Shown here in pieces: positions 51,178 to 58,844 of a DNA stretch of 64,000 nucleotides. A program made the translations under genes and the position numbers. The stretch is from the NCBI RefSeq assembly GCF_043757465.1, contig NZ_JAYVPL010000070.1, positions 1 to 64,000 of the forward strand. The letters are read 5' to 3'. The notes below the pieces were generated by a model. That model did no database searches. It was not told where the DNA came from and saw nothing but the letters and a program-made list of their open reading frames with translations. Every line of letters starts with the position of its first letter. Position 1 is the stretch's first letter. The DNA comes from Armatimonas sp043757465. GTDB lineage: Bacteria > Armatimonadota > Armatimonadia > Armatimonadales > Armatimonadaceae.

Positions 51178-51962
51178 TATTCTTTTGGCTTTACAAAACT
51201 CGCATCGTCTACTGTTGTATTGACCTTGAGCTCGGTGAACTGGATTGTCACCTCGATTTGCCCAAGCAACTGCCGGGTTTTGAAGGGAATCTTGACTCCA
51301 CTCACGGTTCGGTAATCGGAGAGATACGACTCCACCGCGATCTTGCCCTGCGGGCTCTCGACAACCTGATCACTACGAACTTGGAGCCCGGTCTTCACAT
51401 CGAAGTACTGTGTCTCCGGGTTGCCTGACTTGGGTGTGAGCTTCACTTTGTAGGCGGATGCCCCATTGACCTTCACGGTTCCTGATAGAACCGCGCTGGC
51501 GTAGACCCCTTTCCACTGCGCCGGGCGCAACGAGAGCGACGACTGCGCCTTGAGCGCGGCAAGCTCTGCCCCACTCAGGACACGCAGGCCAGAGAACGGG
51601 TCTTTTGACCAGCCGACCGACCCATCGAAGCCACTGCTCGACTCCCCCACCCCTTTGATGTTCTGTTTCATCGCGAACTTATTGGGGGCTTTGGCAAACA
51701 CTTCCATGGTCCCCGTAATGCTCTGTGCCGGGATCGAGATTGTTCCTTTGGCCGTAAAATTCTGCACATCCAGCCACGCAGCGCCGCCACTGGCAAGAAC
51801 ATGCTTGCTCATGAGGGCACTGCCCGTAGGAGGGACAGGCTTGGCGGGAGGGGCGGCCTTCTTCGACTTCACAACTGTCGTTGACTTGGCTGTCTTAGGT
51901 GCCTGAGCACTAGCCGGGGCGACACAGAGTGCCGCAAGTAACAGTAAACCGTAACGATTCAT
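51177..51962 (-). CDS. Secreted LolA-like outer-membrane-type protein
   Basis: A signal peptide ('LLLLAALCVAPASAQ') is followed by a Lys/Pro linker and a 200-residue beta-rich domain. It contains 'AKGTISIPAQSITGTMEVFA', 'KFAMKQNIKGVGESSSGFDG', 'YFDVKTGLQVRSDQVV' and 'YLSDYRTVSGVKIPFK', the repeated pattern of LolA/LolB-like and DUF4292-type lipid-binding barrels. It may carry a hydrophobic ligand in the periplasm. It sits between the S41 protease gene (1-nt gap) and the NatAB-like exporter, probably in one operon. Confidence 0.75.
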   Translation of the reverse strand: MNRYGLLLLAALCVAPASAQAPKTAKSTTVVKSKKAAPPAKPVPPTGSALMSKHVLASGGAAWLDVQNFTAKGTISIPAQSITGTMEVFAKAPNKFAMKQNIKGVGESSSGFDGSVGWSKDPFSGLRVLSGAELAALKAQSSLSLRPAQWKGVYASAVLSGTVKVNGASAYKVKLTPKSGNPETQYFDVKTGLQVRSDQVVESPQGKIAVESYLSDYRTVSGVKIPFKTRQLLGQIEVTIQFTELKVNTTVDDASFVKPKE

Positions 51963-53192
51963 CTATTTTTTCTCCGTTTGAGTTCGAAAATAAGCCAGTG
52001 CCGCCGCGATATCCGGGTCGCCAAGCTGGCGCAGTGACGATTGCGTAAGAGGGACGGCAATATCAGGGATCACTCCCTTGCCCTCCAGAAGCACCCCACG
52101 GGGGGTTTTGAAGTCCGCGAAGGCATACTGGAGCCGTACACCACCGGGGAGCTTGTCCACGGCGGAGGGCAACACCATTCCTGCGGTCTTGCGCCCAATC
52201 ACCACGGCGCGTTTTAGCTCCTGTAAGCCCCCCGCTAAAATCTCCGAGCACGATGCGGAGAGCTCATCGGTGAGCACCACGACAGGCCCGGCATAGCGCG
52301 GTGCTTGAGGGAGTATGGGAAACTGAACCGTTGCCCGGCGCATCGTCATGGTTCCGAGCGTGCCAGGCTTCTGGCTCAGCATCCCCGCAATCGCGTAGGT
52401 CACAGGCCCCAGCCCCCCCGGGTTTCCGCGCAGGTCAATGATCATGCCGGGGGCATCGGCCACTTCCTTGAAAGCTTTCCTCAGGTCGTCCATCAGCAGC
52501 GCGGTGAAGAGGGAGAAACGCACGTAGCCGATATTGTTCTCCAGCCGCCGAGTCTCCAGCTCCGCCGGGAAAGGCGGGAAGCCAGGGAGAACATCATCGC
52601 GCTTCTTTGGCCCGACGCCCAGAGTGAGTTCTATTTCGTGGACACTGCCGTCGGGCTCGCGCAGCCGTAGTGCTCGCTTCTGGCCCTCATCGCCACCCAG
52701 GGCGCGCGTGAGAAGCACGCGCGACAGATAGCCCGTCTTTTTCTGGTCAGGCGTGAGCCGTGCAAGAACTTGCAAGAGTGGCTTGCCGTCCACGGCTTCA
52801 AGAATCGCACCAGGCAGTATGCCCGCCGCCTGCCCCGCGGAGCTTGGGGCGACAGCAATAACCATCGGCTGACTGTCAATCAGGCCCACGGTCAGCCCGC
52901 TTGCGCCCTCGCCCTTTGCCGCTTTACCCACTGCCTCACTCACGCTGTAGGCTTCCGGGGGCAAGATAGCGAAATGGCTCTGCTTAAGCTCCCCGATCAG
53001 CCGGGTGAGCAGTGTGTAGAACTCGGCATTGTTCTTGACTTTAGCAACCAGCGGCGCGTACTTTGTCTTCATCGCCGCCCAGCTCACCCCTCCAAAAGCC
53101 GTGTCGAAGTGGGTGACATTGATGCGGTTCCAGATTGCCTCAAACACTTGCTGTCTTGTCTTAGGATCAAGTTCTTTTTGTGATATTTTCAT
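51963..53192 (-). CDS. S41-family (C-terminal-processing-like) peptidase with PDZ domain
   Basis: The 409-residue protein has an N-terminal helical domain ('FGGVSWAAMKTKYAPL'), a PDZ domain (about 95-180: 'GLIDSQPMVIAVAPSSAGQA', 'AGILPGAILEAVDG') and the S41 core: 'MIIDLRGNPGGLG', 'SASCSEILAGGLQELKRAVV' (catalytic Ser) and 'IGRKTAG' (Lys). No signal peptide is visible, so it may be cytoplasmic or use another route; the GTG/ATG upstream do not help. It heads a leftward operon with the LolA-like and NatAB-like genes. TTGACC lies 17 nt upstream of the start. Confidence 0.85.
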   Translation of the reverse strand: MKISQKELDPKTRQQVFEAIWNRINVTHFDTAFGGVSWAAMKTKYAPLVAKVKNNAEFYTLLTRLIGELKQSHFAILPPEAYSVSEAVGKAAKGEGASGLTVGLIDSQPMVIAVAPSSAGQAAGILPGAILEAVDGKPLLQVLARLTPDQKKTGYLSRVLLTRALGGDEGQKRALRLREPDGSVHEIELTLGVGPKKRDDVLPGFPPFPAELETRRLENNIGYVRFSLFTALLMDDLRKAFKEVADAPGMIIDLRGNPGGLGPVTYAIAGMLSQKPGTLGTMTMRRATVQFPILPQAPRYAGPVVVLTDELSASCSEILAGGLQELKRAVVIGRKTAGMVLPSAVDKLPGGVRLQYAFADFKTPRGVLLEGKGVIPDIAVPLTQSSLRQLGDPDIAAALAYFRTQTEKK

Positions 53193-53208
53193 TTTTGGAA
53201 CGGGTCAA

Positions 53209-53239
53209 GAAAAAAGCGCCCCAGAGATTTCTGGGGCGC
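53209..53239 (-). terminator. Terminator of the isomerase operon
   Basis: The stem GCGCCCCAGA / TCTGGGGCGC (53216-53239) is followed on the minus strand by seven T (53209-53215). It separates the isomerase/PQQ/Gfo operon from the S41 operon. Confidence 0.85.
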
Positions 53240-53251
53240 CACAGAGACGAC

Positions 53252-54070
53252 TTACTTCTTTCCGATGCCTAGCCCGCGGACGAAGCCGATACAGGCGGCA
53301 ACATCTTCCAGCGGACCGTCGCCATTGATCTCGTACTCAATCGAGAGATGGCCTTGGTAGCCCTGACTGCGGAACTCAGCAAGAATCGCGGGAATATCGC
53401 TGACTCCCGTACCAAAGGGGACATCGTGACCGTGGGGCTCGCCAAACTGGTTGAGGTCTTTTAAGTGCGAGGCATGAATGCGCCCCTTGAGGATCTTAAT
53501 GGCATCCACGGGCTTGATGCCGCTACGCACCCAGTGCCCCGTGTCGGCGCAGGATCCAATACGCTTGTCAAACGGAGAAACGAGCTCTAAAACATACTTC
53601 GGATCCCAGACCTTGTAGTTGGGGTTCTTGGGCTGGCGCGGGTGGTTGTGGATCGCCAGATAGAGATCCATCTCCTTGAGAAATGGCTCCATCACCTTGA
53701 GTTCCGCAGCCCCGGACTCGGTGACAATTGTACGGATGCCTAGCTTCTTGGCGAAAGTCGCGAGCTTGCGGGCATCCGCCTCGTTGGCACCAAAGCCGGT
53801 GACCCCAAAGGCAACGGGCGTAATCCCGGCCTGCTTACACCAGTCCTTGACCTTGGCAATGGTCGCATCGGAGTTGTCGGGGCCAAGCCCCTCGCCTCCC
53901 GCTTCCAGTTTCTGCCCAGGGAAGAACTCGATCGTCTTGCCCCCGGCCTTTGCGGTGAGCGCAATCGCCTCCGGGACGGTGCGCTTATTGAATGTCCAGG
54001 CCTGGCAACCCAGCCAGAAACCACCGATCTTGGGTGCGTTGATAGACGCACTATTGGATTGAAAATGCAT
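53252..54070 (-). CDS. Sugar phosphate isomerase/epimerase (xylose isomerase-like TIM barrel)
   Basis: The 272-residue protein has the AP-endonuclease-2/IolE-type fold: 'GCQAWTFNKRTVPEAIALTA', 'DLYLAIHNHPRQP' (metal ligand), 'GSCADTGHWVRSG', 'RIHASHLKDLNQFGEPHGHD' and 'GHLSIEYEINGDG' (final Glu). It probably isomerises a sugar or inositol derivative. The start is unsure: ATG 54070 (GGA 8 nt upstream), ATG 54082 or TTG 54094 are all in frame; all overlap the end of the PQQ gene. Confidence 0.82.
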   Translation of the reverse strand: MHFQSNSASINAPKIGGFWLGCQAWTFNKRTVPEAIALTAKAGGKTIEFFPGQKLEAGGEGLGPDNSDATIAKVKDWCKQAGITPVAFGVTGFGANEADARKLATFAKKLGIRTIVTESGAAELKVMEPFLKEMDLYLAIHNHPRQPKNPNYKVWDPKYVLELVSPFDKRIGSCADTGHWVRSGIKPVDAIKILKGRIHASHLKDLNQFGEPHGHDVPFGTGVSDIPAILAEFRSQGYQGHLSIEYEINGDGPLEDVAACIGFVRGLGIGKK

Positions 54071-55178
54071 AAAAGTATCCATTCGTTGATGCAAGATAGA
54101 GCCGTCCGCCCAAAAGAGCAGGAGCGGCCAGGAGAGAGCCGAGCTTGTAGTCCCAGACCTGTGTGCCTGTGCGTGTGCTCAGGGCAGTCAGGGTGGGATT
54201 ATCACGGTAGGTGATGCTGCTCAGGTAGAGCAGCTCCCGTTTTTCGTCGAGCGCGGGCCGCGCCAGGGCGGAGCCAAGCACTTTGGTAGACCACTTTAGC
54301 TTGCCCGTGGTAGCGTCCAGCGCATAGACATTGCGGCGGTAGCTAGAGACATAGAGCGTCTTACCAACCACCAGAGGGGATCCGAACCAGTCCGGCCCTG
54401 TTTTTTCATCGCCCACTCGAAAGCGCCAGCGGCGCTCTCCGGTCTCGGCATCCAGAGCGACCACGCCCGCGCCGTCTCCTGCGACGTAGACCCGCCCGCC
54501 ACTCAGCGCCGGAGTTCCCAGCGCCTTGCCGCCCACATTGGAGCGCCAGATCTCCTGACCCGTTGCGGCGTTGAGCCGGTAGACCGTGCTCTCGCCGCAG
54601 ACAAGGACACTGCCTGGGGGTCCTAGGCTTGGCCCGGCATAACCCAGAGAGCCATCGGGGCGGACAAACTTCCACTTGACGGTTCCCGTTGCCAGCTCCA
54701 GTGCATAGACATAGTTGTCCAGACACTCCATGATCAGGCGATCCCCGACCACAACCGGAGCCATTCGTACCGCGTTGCCCAAGGTCGCTTTCCAGGCCAC
54801 CGCCCCGCTCTGCCGATCCAGTGCGTAGACCGTCCCCCGCTCCGAGCCCACGTAGACCCGCTTGGCATCCAAAGTCACCTCGGCCAGGGATGTCCCAATC
54901 TCCGTGGCCCAGTCCGTGCGGCCCTCACTATTGAAGCGATGCACCGCCGTCCCTCCGGCCACGAACACTCCCTCCTTGCCAATAGCCGCCGTGCCCTCCC
55001 CGCGCTTAACCGTGGTGCGCCAGAGAAGTATCGGTCGCCAGGCAGCGGGCTCCGGCGGCATGGCGGTTGTGTCCTGAGGAGAGGGAGTTGGAGTCGCCAG
55101 CCTAGGCGCGGTCACCAGCGGCTTCTTGCCGGGAATCGGCGTAAACTGTCCCAGTGCGAGCAGTGCCAGTAACATCAT
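54051..55178 (-). CDS. PQQ-like beta-propeller protein (BamB-like)
   Basis: After a hydrophobic start the 375-residue protein is made of about seven repeats with the Trp-motif of PQQ_2 propellers ('VYALDRQSGAVAWKATLG', 'VYALELATGTVKWKFVRP', 'VYRLNAATGQEIWRSNVG', 'VVALDAETGERRWRFRVG', 'VYALDATTGKLKWSTKVL'). It is probably a periplasmic or membrane-bound scaffold rather than an enzyme; PQQ ligands are not identifiable. It overlaps the oxidoreductase gene by 4 nt and the isomerase gene by about 20 nt. Confidence 0.87.
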   Translation of the reverse strand: MMLLALLALGQFTPIPGKKPLVTAPRLATPTPSPQDTTAMPPEPAAWRPILLWRTTVKRGEGTAAIGKEGVFVAGGTAVHRFNSEGRTDWATEIGTSLAEVTLDAKRVYVGSERGTVYALDRQSGAVAWKATLGNAVRMAPVVVGDRLIMECLDNYVYALELATGTVKWKFVRPDGSLGYAGPSLGPPGSVLVCGESTVYRLNAATGQEIWRSNVGGKALGTPALSGGRVYVAGDGAGVVALDAETGERRWRFRVGDEKTGPDWFGSPLVVGKTLYVSSYRRNVYALDATTGKLKWSTKVLGSALARPALDEKRELLYLSSITYRDNPTLTALSTRTGTQVWDYKLGSLLAAPALLGGRLYLASTNGYFYAFSIQ

Positions 55179-56245
55179 AAAGCTTCCTCCAGAATCTCTC
55201 GAATCTCAATCCGACGGCCTGTCTCTGCGGAGCGAATCACGGCCTTACAGACCGCCACATCGGTGCAGCCCACACGCACGGGGACTTCAGGCGTAGCCCC
55301 CCGCCGCACGGCTTCCAGAAACGCGACATGCTGATCAAACTGCCCACCCTTGCCACGCACGGCCCCCGCCCCGATGGCCTTGCGCGAGAAACGCCCCTCG
55401 GTATCGGTGTAAAGCGCGTGGCCCGCAAAGGGCTTTCCAGCCTTCCCCTCGATGCGTGCGCCCTCGGTGCCATAAATAGTGACGTCTCCCTCCGAGCCGT
55501 AGAGCTGAAAGCAGGTTCCTTCCGCGTTCCATGCTGACTCAAAAACGCCAACCGCCCCGCCCGCAAACTCCGCCACACACGCCGCCGTGTCGTCGCCGCC
55601 GATATTGGCGCACATCAAGTTTTTGGCGTAGCCCACCACGGAGAGAATCTCCTCACCCAGAAGCCACGACGCCAAATTCGTATGATGAATGGCAAGCTGG
55701 ATAAACGAGCCACCGCCGGTTTTTTCGGCGGAGCCACGCCAAGCACTGGGCGGCGCAGTCAGGCCGCCCCGGTGAGCGTAGCGTGCCCGAATCCCGGTGA
55801 CGCGGCCAAAGTAGCCCCTGTGTACCATAGTGCGCAGGTCCCAGACCGCCGGGTCCTCTAAGTCAGAAAGATAGACACCCGCCTGCGTGCCACTTTGCTG
55901 CGCGGCCTCGACAATCCGGTGACACGCCGCGACACTCGGGGCGAGGGGCTTCTGAATAATCACATGCTTGCCCGCATTGAGCAACGCGACAGCTTGCTCC
56001 TCGTGCAGGTGATTGGGCGTGGAGATGTCCACCACATCAATTTCAAGATCTTCGGCGAGTGCCTCGCGCCAGTCCGTGGACCAGCGGGCGACCCCAAGCT
56101 CCTGGGCAACACTCTGTGCGACTTCGGCATTGGCATCCACCACCAGCCGAAATGGCGCGTGCGGATAGTGGGCATAGACCGCGCGGTAGTGGCTCGCCAT
56201 GCCGCCACAGCCAATCAAAGCGGTTCCTCGCAAATTCTCCAGCAC
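55175..56245 (-). CDS. Gfo/Idh/MocA-family NAD(P)-dependent oxidoreductase
   Basis: The 356-residue protein has a Rossmann start 'TALIGCGGMASHYRAVY', the 'DVVDISTPNHLHEEQAVALL' and 'GKHVIIQKPLAPSV' (EKP-type catalytic Lys, here QKP), and the C-terminal alpha/beta domain. It oxidises or epimerises a sugar or inositol; partner isomerase and substrate are unknown. The start is GTG 56245, 6 nt after a perfect TATAAT. It leads the operon with the PQQ and isomerase genes. Confidence 0.9.
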   Translation of the reverse strand: MLENLRGTALIGCGGMASHYRAVYAHYPHAPFRLVVDANAEVAQSVAQELGVARWSTDWREALAEDLEIDVVDISTPNHLHEEQAVALLNAGKHVIIQKPLAPSVAACHRIVEAAQQSGTQAGVYLSDLEDPAVWDLRTMVHRGYFGRVTGIRARYAHRGGLTAPPSAWRGSAEKTGGGSFIQLAIHHTNLASWLLGEEILSVVGYAKNLMCANIGGDDTAACVAEFAGGAVGVFESAWNAEGTCFQLYGSEGDVTIYGTEGARIEGKAGKPFAGHALYTDTEGRFSRKAIGAGAVRGKGGQFDQHVAFLEAVRRGATPEVPVRVGCTDVAVCKAVIRSAETGRRIEIREILEEAL

Positions 56246-56251
56246 GGCGGC

Positions 56252-56257
56252 ATTATA
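56252..56257 (-). promoter_or_regulatory. -10 box of the Gfo/Idh operon, probable leaderless GTG start
   Basis: Perfect TATAAT on the minus strand, ending 6 nt before the GTG at 56245. Confidence 0.5.
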
Positions 56258-56280
56258 CCGCCTTTCGTCTGTGGTGAGGG

Positions 56281-56286
56281 TATACT
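56281..56286 (+). promoter_or_regulatory. -10 box of the PhyH gene, probable leaderless start
   Basis: TATACT ends 7 nt before the ATG at 56294. It is divergent from the TATAAT at 56252-56257. Confidence 0.5.
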
Positions 56287-56293
56287 CACACGG

Positions 56294-57118
56294 ATGTTTG
56301 AGGACGATGGCTATAAACTTATTCCGGGGGTGCTAGATCTGCCCCTGGTGGAGCGGCTCAGGGCGGCACTAGGCAGCGCGGGTGATGGCAATGCGACTGG
56401 TCGGTCGCAGCGCGGCGAGAGTGTCTATGCCCGGCGCAATATTCTCAGCCTGCCCGAAGTGCAAGCCGTGGCAACCGATCCACGGGTTCTCGCACTCACG
56501 GGCTGCGCGACAATCGCCACCCGTGCGCTCTTTTTTGATAAAGTGCCCGGTGCAAACTGGCACGTGGGCTGGCACCAGGACCGTGCAATCGCCGTCGCCG
56601 AGCGCCACGAGCTGCCCGGCTGGGCCCCCTGGACAGTTAAGGCGGGCGTGGTGCATGTTCTGCCCCCCGCCGCAATCTTAGAGAAAATGATCACCGTGCG
56701 CCTGCACCTCGACGACTGCGATGAAAACAACGGCCCACTGCGGGTGCTCCCCGGCTCGCACCGTCACGGGATTTTGAGCGCCGAGCAGTTCGCCGTACTG
56801 CGCGAGCAAGTGCCCGAGGTGGCATGTCTACTTCCCTCCGGCGGTGCCCTAGTGATGTCCCCGCTCCTGCTCCATGCCTCGTCACCCGCCCAGAGCCCAC
56901 TCCACCGCCGCGTCTTGCATATCGAGTTCGCTCCCGAAAATCTTCTGCCAGAGGGTCTCGCATGGGCGACATCCCTCCCCCCAGCCCCCTCCCTTCGCCT
57001 GAAACCCCCGTTCCGAGGGGCGAAGGGAGGGGGAGTCCGAGAAATGAGAGCAGAGATAGACTCACCCCCTCTCCTCCCACGGAACGTGGATAAAGAGGGA
57101 GAGGGGGTCGCGCAGTGA
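56294..57118 (+). CDS. Phytanoyl-CoA dioxygenase (PhyH)-family protein with repeat-derived tail
   Basis: Residues 1-220 form a PhyH Fe(II)/2-oxoglutarate oxygenase: 'YKLIPGVLDLPLVERLRAAL', 'ANWHVGWHQDRAIAV' (His and Asp metal ligands), 'ITVRLHLDDCDENNGPLRVL', 'GSHRHG' and 'HASSPAQSPLHRRVLHIEF' (His, Arg). It would hydroxylate a small organic substrate; identity unknown. The last 55 residues are encoded by GC-rich palindromic repeats and have no fold. The start is ATG 56294, set by the -10 box; the longer frame upstream is not coding. Confidence 0.83.
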   Translation: MFEDDGYKLIPGVLDLPLVERLRAALGSAGDGNATGRSQRGESVYARRNILSLPEVQAVATDPRVLALTGCATIATRALFFDKVPGANWHVGWHQDRAIAVAERHELPGWAPWTVKAGVVHVLPPAAILEKMITVRLHLDDCDENNGPLRVLPGSHRHGILSAEQFAVLREQVPEVACLLPSGGALVMSPLLLHASSPAQSPLHRRVLHIEFAPENLLPEGLAWATSLPPAPSLRLKPPFRGAKGGGVREMRAEIDSPPLLPRNVDKEGEGVAQ

Positions 57119-57182
57119 GGAACGAACGAAGCGGGGGGAGTGCAAGAAGCGGGGGGAGTGCAAGAAACGGGGGGAGTGTCAT
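56973..57182 (+). repeat. Composite repeat: two palindromes plus three 18-bp tandem copies
   Basis: First, CCCTCCCTTCGCC ... GGCGAAGGGAGGG (about 56983-57033) is a long inverted repeat. Second, CCCCCTCTCC ... GGGAGAGGGGG (57064-57108) is another. Then three copies of GCGGGGGGAGTGCAAGAA span about 57128-57182. The second palindrome and the GGGGGAGTGC units recur, in reverse orientation, at 26597-26696. This block encodes the end of PhyH and the start of ComB. Confidence 0.75.
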
Positions 57183-57879
57183 CTGGTTCGAGCAGGAGGC
57201 TCACGCAGTGCGCCTCGACTGGGGCCAGGACGGCGCGGCGCGCGCGGGCGCACGCGGCGATGTTGTGATTATCGTGGACACCCTGCGCTTCTCTACCAGT
57301 GTCGCCGCGCATGTCGCCGCCGGGGCCACAGTCGAGCCGCGCCACTGGAAAGAGGGCGCGGATACATCCTTATTGTCCCCTCCACCCAGAGGGTACCCGG
57401 CGGGGGCTAGGGCGCTTCTTTCTCTAGCCTCGCCCAATGGCGCGATGTGTTGCCGCGCCGCGAGTACATCGGGAGCAAGGGCTATTTTTGCGGGAGCACT
57501 TGTCAATGCAAGCGCTGTTGCAGCAGCGGCACGCGCACTCAAGCCCCCTCTCACCGTCATCGCCTGCGGCGAAAAATGGCCCGACGGCTCGCTACGCTTT
57601 GCTCTTGAGGATCTACTCAGTGCGGGCGCAATTGTCGCTGCGCTAGGCAATCTCTCCTCTTCGCCCGAGGCAAAATCAGCGAGGGCCGCGTTTCTCTCCG
57701 CCAGATCACAGCTTCCTACACGCTTGCTGACCTGTGGGAGCGGCATCGAGCTAGTGGAGAAAGGGAAAGAAGCGGATGTACACTACGCCGCGCAGCTTGA
57801 TTTCTTATCCGTGGCTCCGCGTTTACATGAGGGCATTTTTAGCAACAGCCTCGCCTCCAGCGATAGGATACTACAATGA
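57115..57879 (+). CDS. comB: 2-phosphosulfolactate phosphatase (ComB)-family protein
   Basis: The 254-residue protein has the ComB pattern 'GDVVIIVDTLRFSTSVAAHV', 'SPNGAMCCRAASTSGARAIF', 'NASAVAAAARAL', 'VIACGEKWPDGSLRFALEDL' and 'AGAIVAALG'. ComB removes phosphate from 2-phosphosulfolactate in coenzyme M synthesis; bacterial homologues often have other or unknown roles. The start GTG 57115 overlaps PhyH's stop, and the first 25 residues ('SGGSARSGGSARNGGS') come from the tandem repeats. Residues 85-110 include copy F of the palindromic repeat (57394-57406). Confidence 0.8.
   Translation: MRNERSGGSARSGGSARNGGSVIWFEQEAHAVRLDWGQDGAARAGARGDVVIIVDTLRFSTSVAAHVAAGATVEPRHWKEGADTSLLSPPPRGYPAGARALLSLASPNGAMCCRAASTSGARAIFAGALVNASAVAAAARALKPPLTVIACGEKWPDGSLRFALEDLLSAGAIVAALGNLSSSPEAKSARAAFLSARSQLPTRLLTCGSGIELVEKGKEADVHYAAQLDFLSVAPRLHEGIFSNSLASSDRILQ
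57394..57406 (-). repeat. Palindromic repeat copy F (partial), inside comB
   Basis: On the minus strand it reads GCCCTAG-CCCCCGCCGGGTA, matching the left arm and left half of the other copies. It encodes 'RGYPAGARAL' in ComB. Confidence 0.5.
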
Positions 57880-58844
57880 CAATTCGACCCGATACACAGA
57901 GCGACGCGGACTATGCCGTGCGCATCACGATTTCCCATGCCTGCTACCCGGACTATATCGAGACTATTGAGGAGCTCCGCTTCTCGGATAACAACCGCGA
58001 TCCGAAGATCAAGTGGGCACGCTTTGTTGCGGAAGTAGACGGTATTCCTGTGGCGATTGGCAACTACGGCCAGAGCATGGACATGTACCACCCGCAGAAA
58101 TTTGGCATCGGGGTTTCGGTGCTCCCAGAGTACCAGGCACAAGGAATTGGGAAAGCCCTCTATGAGCATGTCGTAGCGGCGCTCGCCCCGCATGAGCCGA
58201 TCCTCTTGCGCGCCAATGCCCGCGAGGATAAGCCACGCGCGGTGCGTTTCCTCACCGACCGTGGCTACACAGAGGCGATGCGTGATTGGGAGAGCCGCCT
58301 CGCCGCCCAGAGTTTCGACCCAACACCGTTTACGGATGCCGCACAAAAAGCGACTGCGGCGGGCATCACGGTCCATAGTGTCGCCGCACTCGCCAAGAGT
58401 GTCCCTGACTGGAAGCAGCGCCTCAAGGAGCTGGACTGGACCATCACCCTGGACATGCCCTCCACCGACACCCTCACCGATCCTGGCTTTGAGCACTTCG
58501 AGAAGACCACGCTGGGCAATCCCAGCTTTCTACCCGATGCCTGGTTTGTGGCCCTTGATGGCGACCACTGGGTCGGGGAGAGCGCACTCTGGAAAAACGA
58601 GGGTGATCCGGAAGTTCTCTATGTCGGTGCAACGGGCGTGCGCCGCGAGTGGCGACGCAAAGGCATCGCTACCGCGCTCAAGCTCGCCGCCGTGCAGTGG
58701 GCCAAAGACGCTGGCAAGCGCGAGATCCGCACCTGGAACGCCCAGCAGAACTGCGCCATGCTCTCGATCAACGAGGCGATGGGTTTCGAGAAAATCCCCG
58801 CCTGGATCTCCTACGAAAAGAAAGTGAAAGAAGAAAATCCGTGA
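57876..58844 (+). CDS. GNAT-family protein with two acetyltransferase domains (first of pair)
   Basis: The 322-residue protein carries two GNAT domains: the first (about 1-160) has the acetyl-CoA loop 'VSVLPEYQAQGIGKALYEHV'; the second (about 180-320) has 'TGVRREWRRKGIATALKLAA' and 'RTWNAQQNCAMLSINEAMGF'. Substrate unknown. It overlaps comB's stop by 4 nt; a TAGGAT box 6 nt before the ATG suggests it can also be transcribed alone. A paralogue follows with the same layout. Confidence 0.85.
   Translation: MTIRPDTQSDADYAVRITISHACYPDYIETIEELRFSDNNRDPKIKWARFVAEVDGIPVAIGNYGQSMDMYHPQKFGIGVSVLPEYQAQGIGKALYEHVVAALAPHEPILLRANAREDKPRAVRFLTDRGYTEAMRDWESRLAAQSFDPTPFTDAAQKATAAGITVHSVAALAKSVPDWKQRLKELDWTITLDMPSTDTLTDPGFEHFEKTTLGNPSFLPDAWFVALDGDHWVGESALWKNEGDPEVLYVGATGVRREWRRKGIATALKLAAVQWAKDAGKREIRTWNAQQNCAMLSINEAMGFEKIPAWISYEKKVKEENP

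Noticed and set aside
52400..52435. C-rich stretch in the S41 gene as a repeat copy
   Set aside because: It encodes the conserved RGNPGGLG active-site loop, so the C-richness is explained by the protein.
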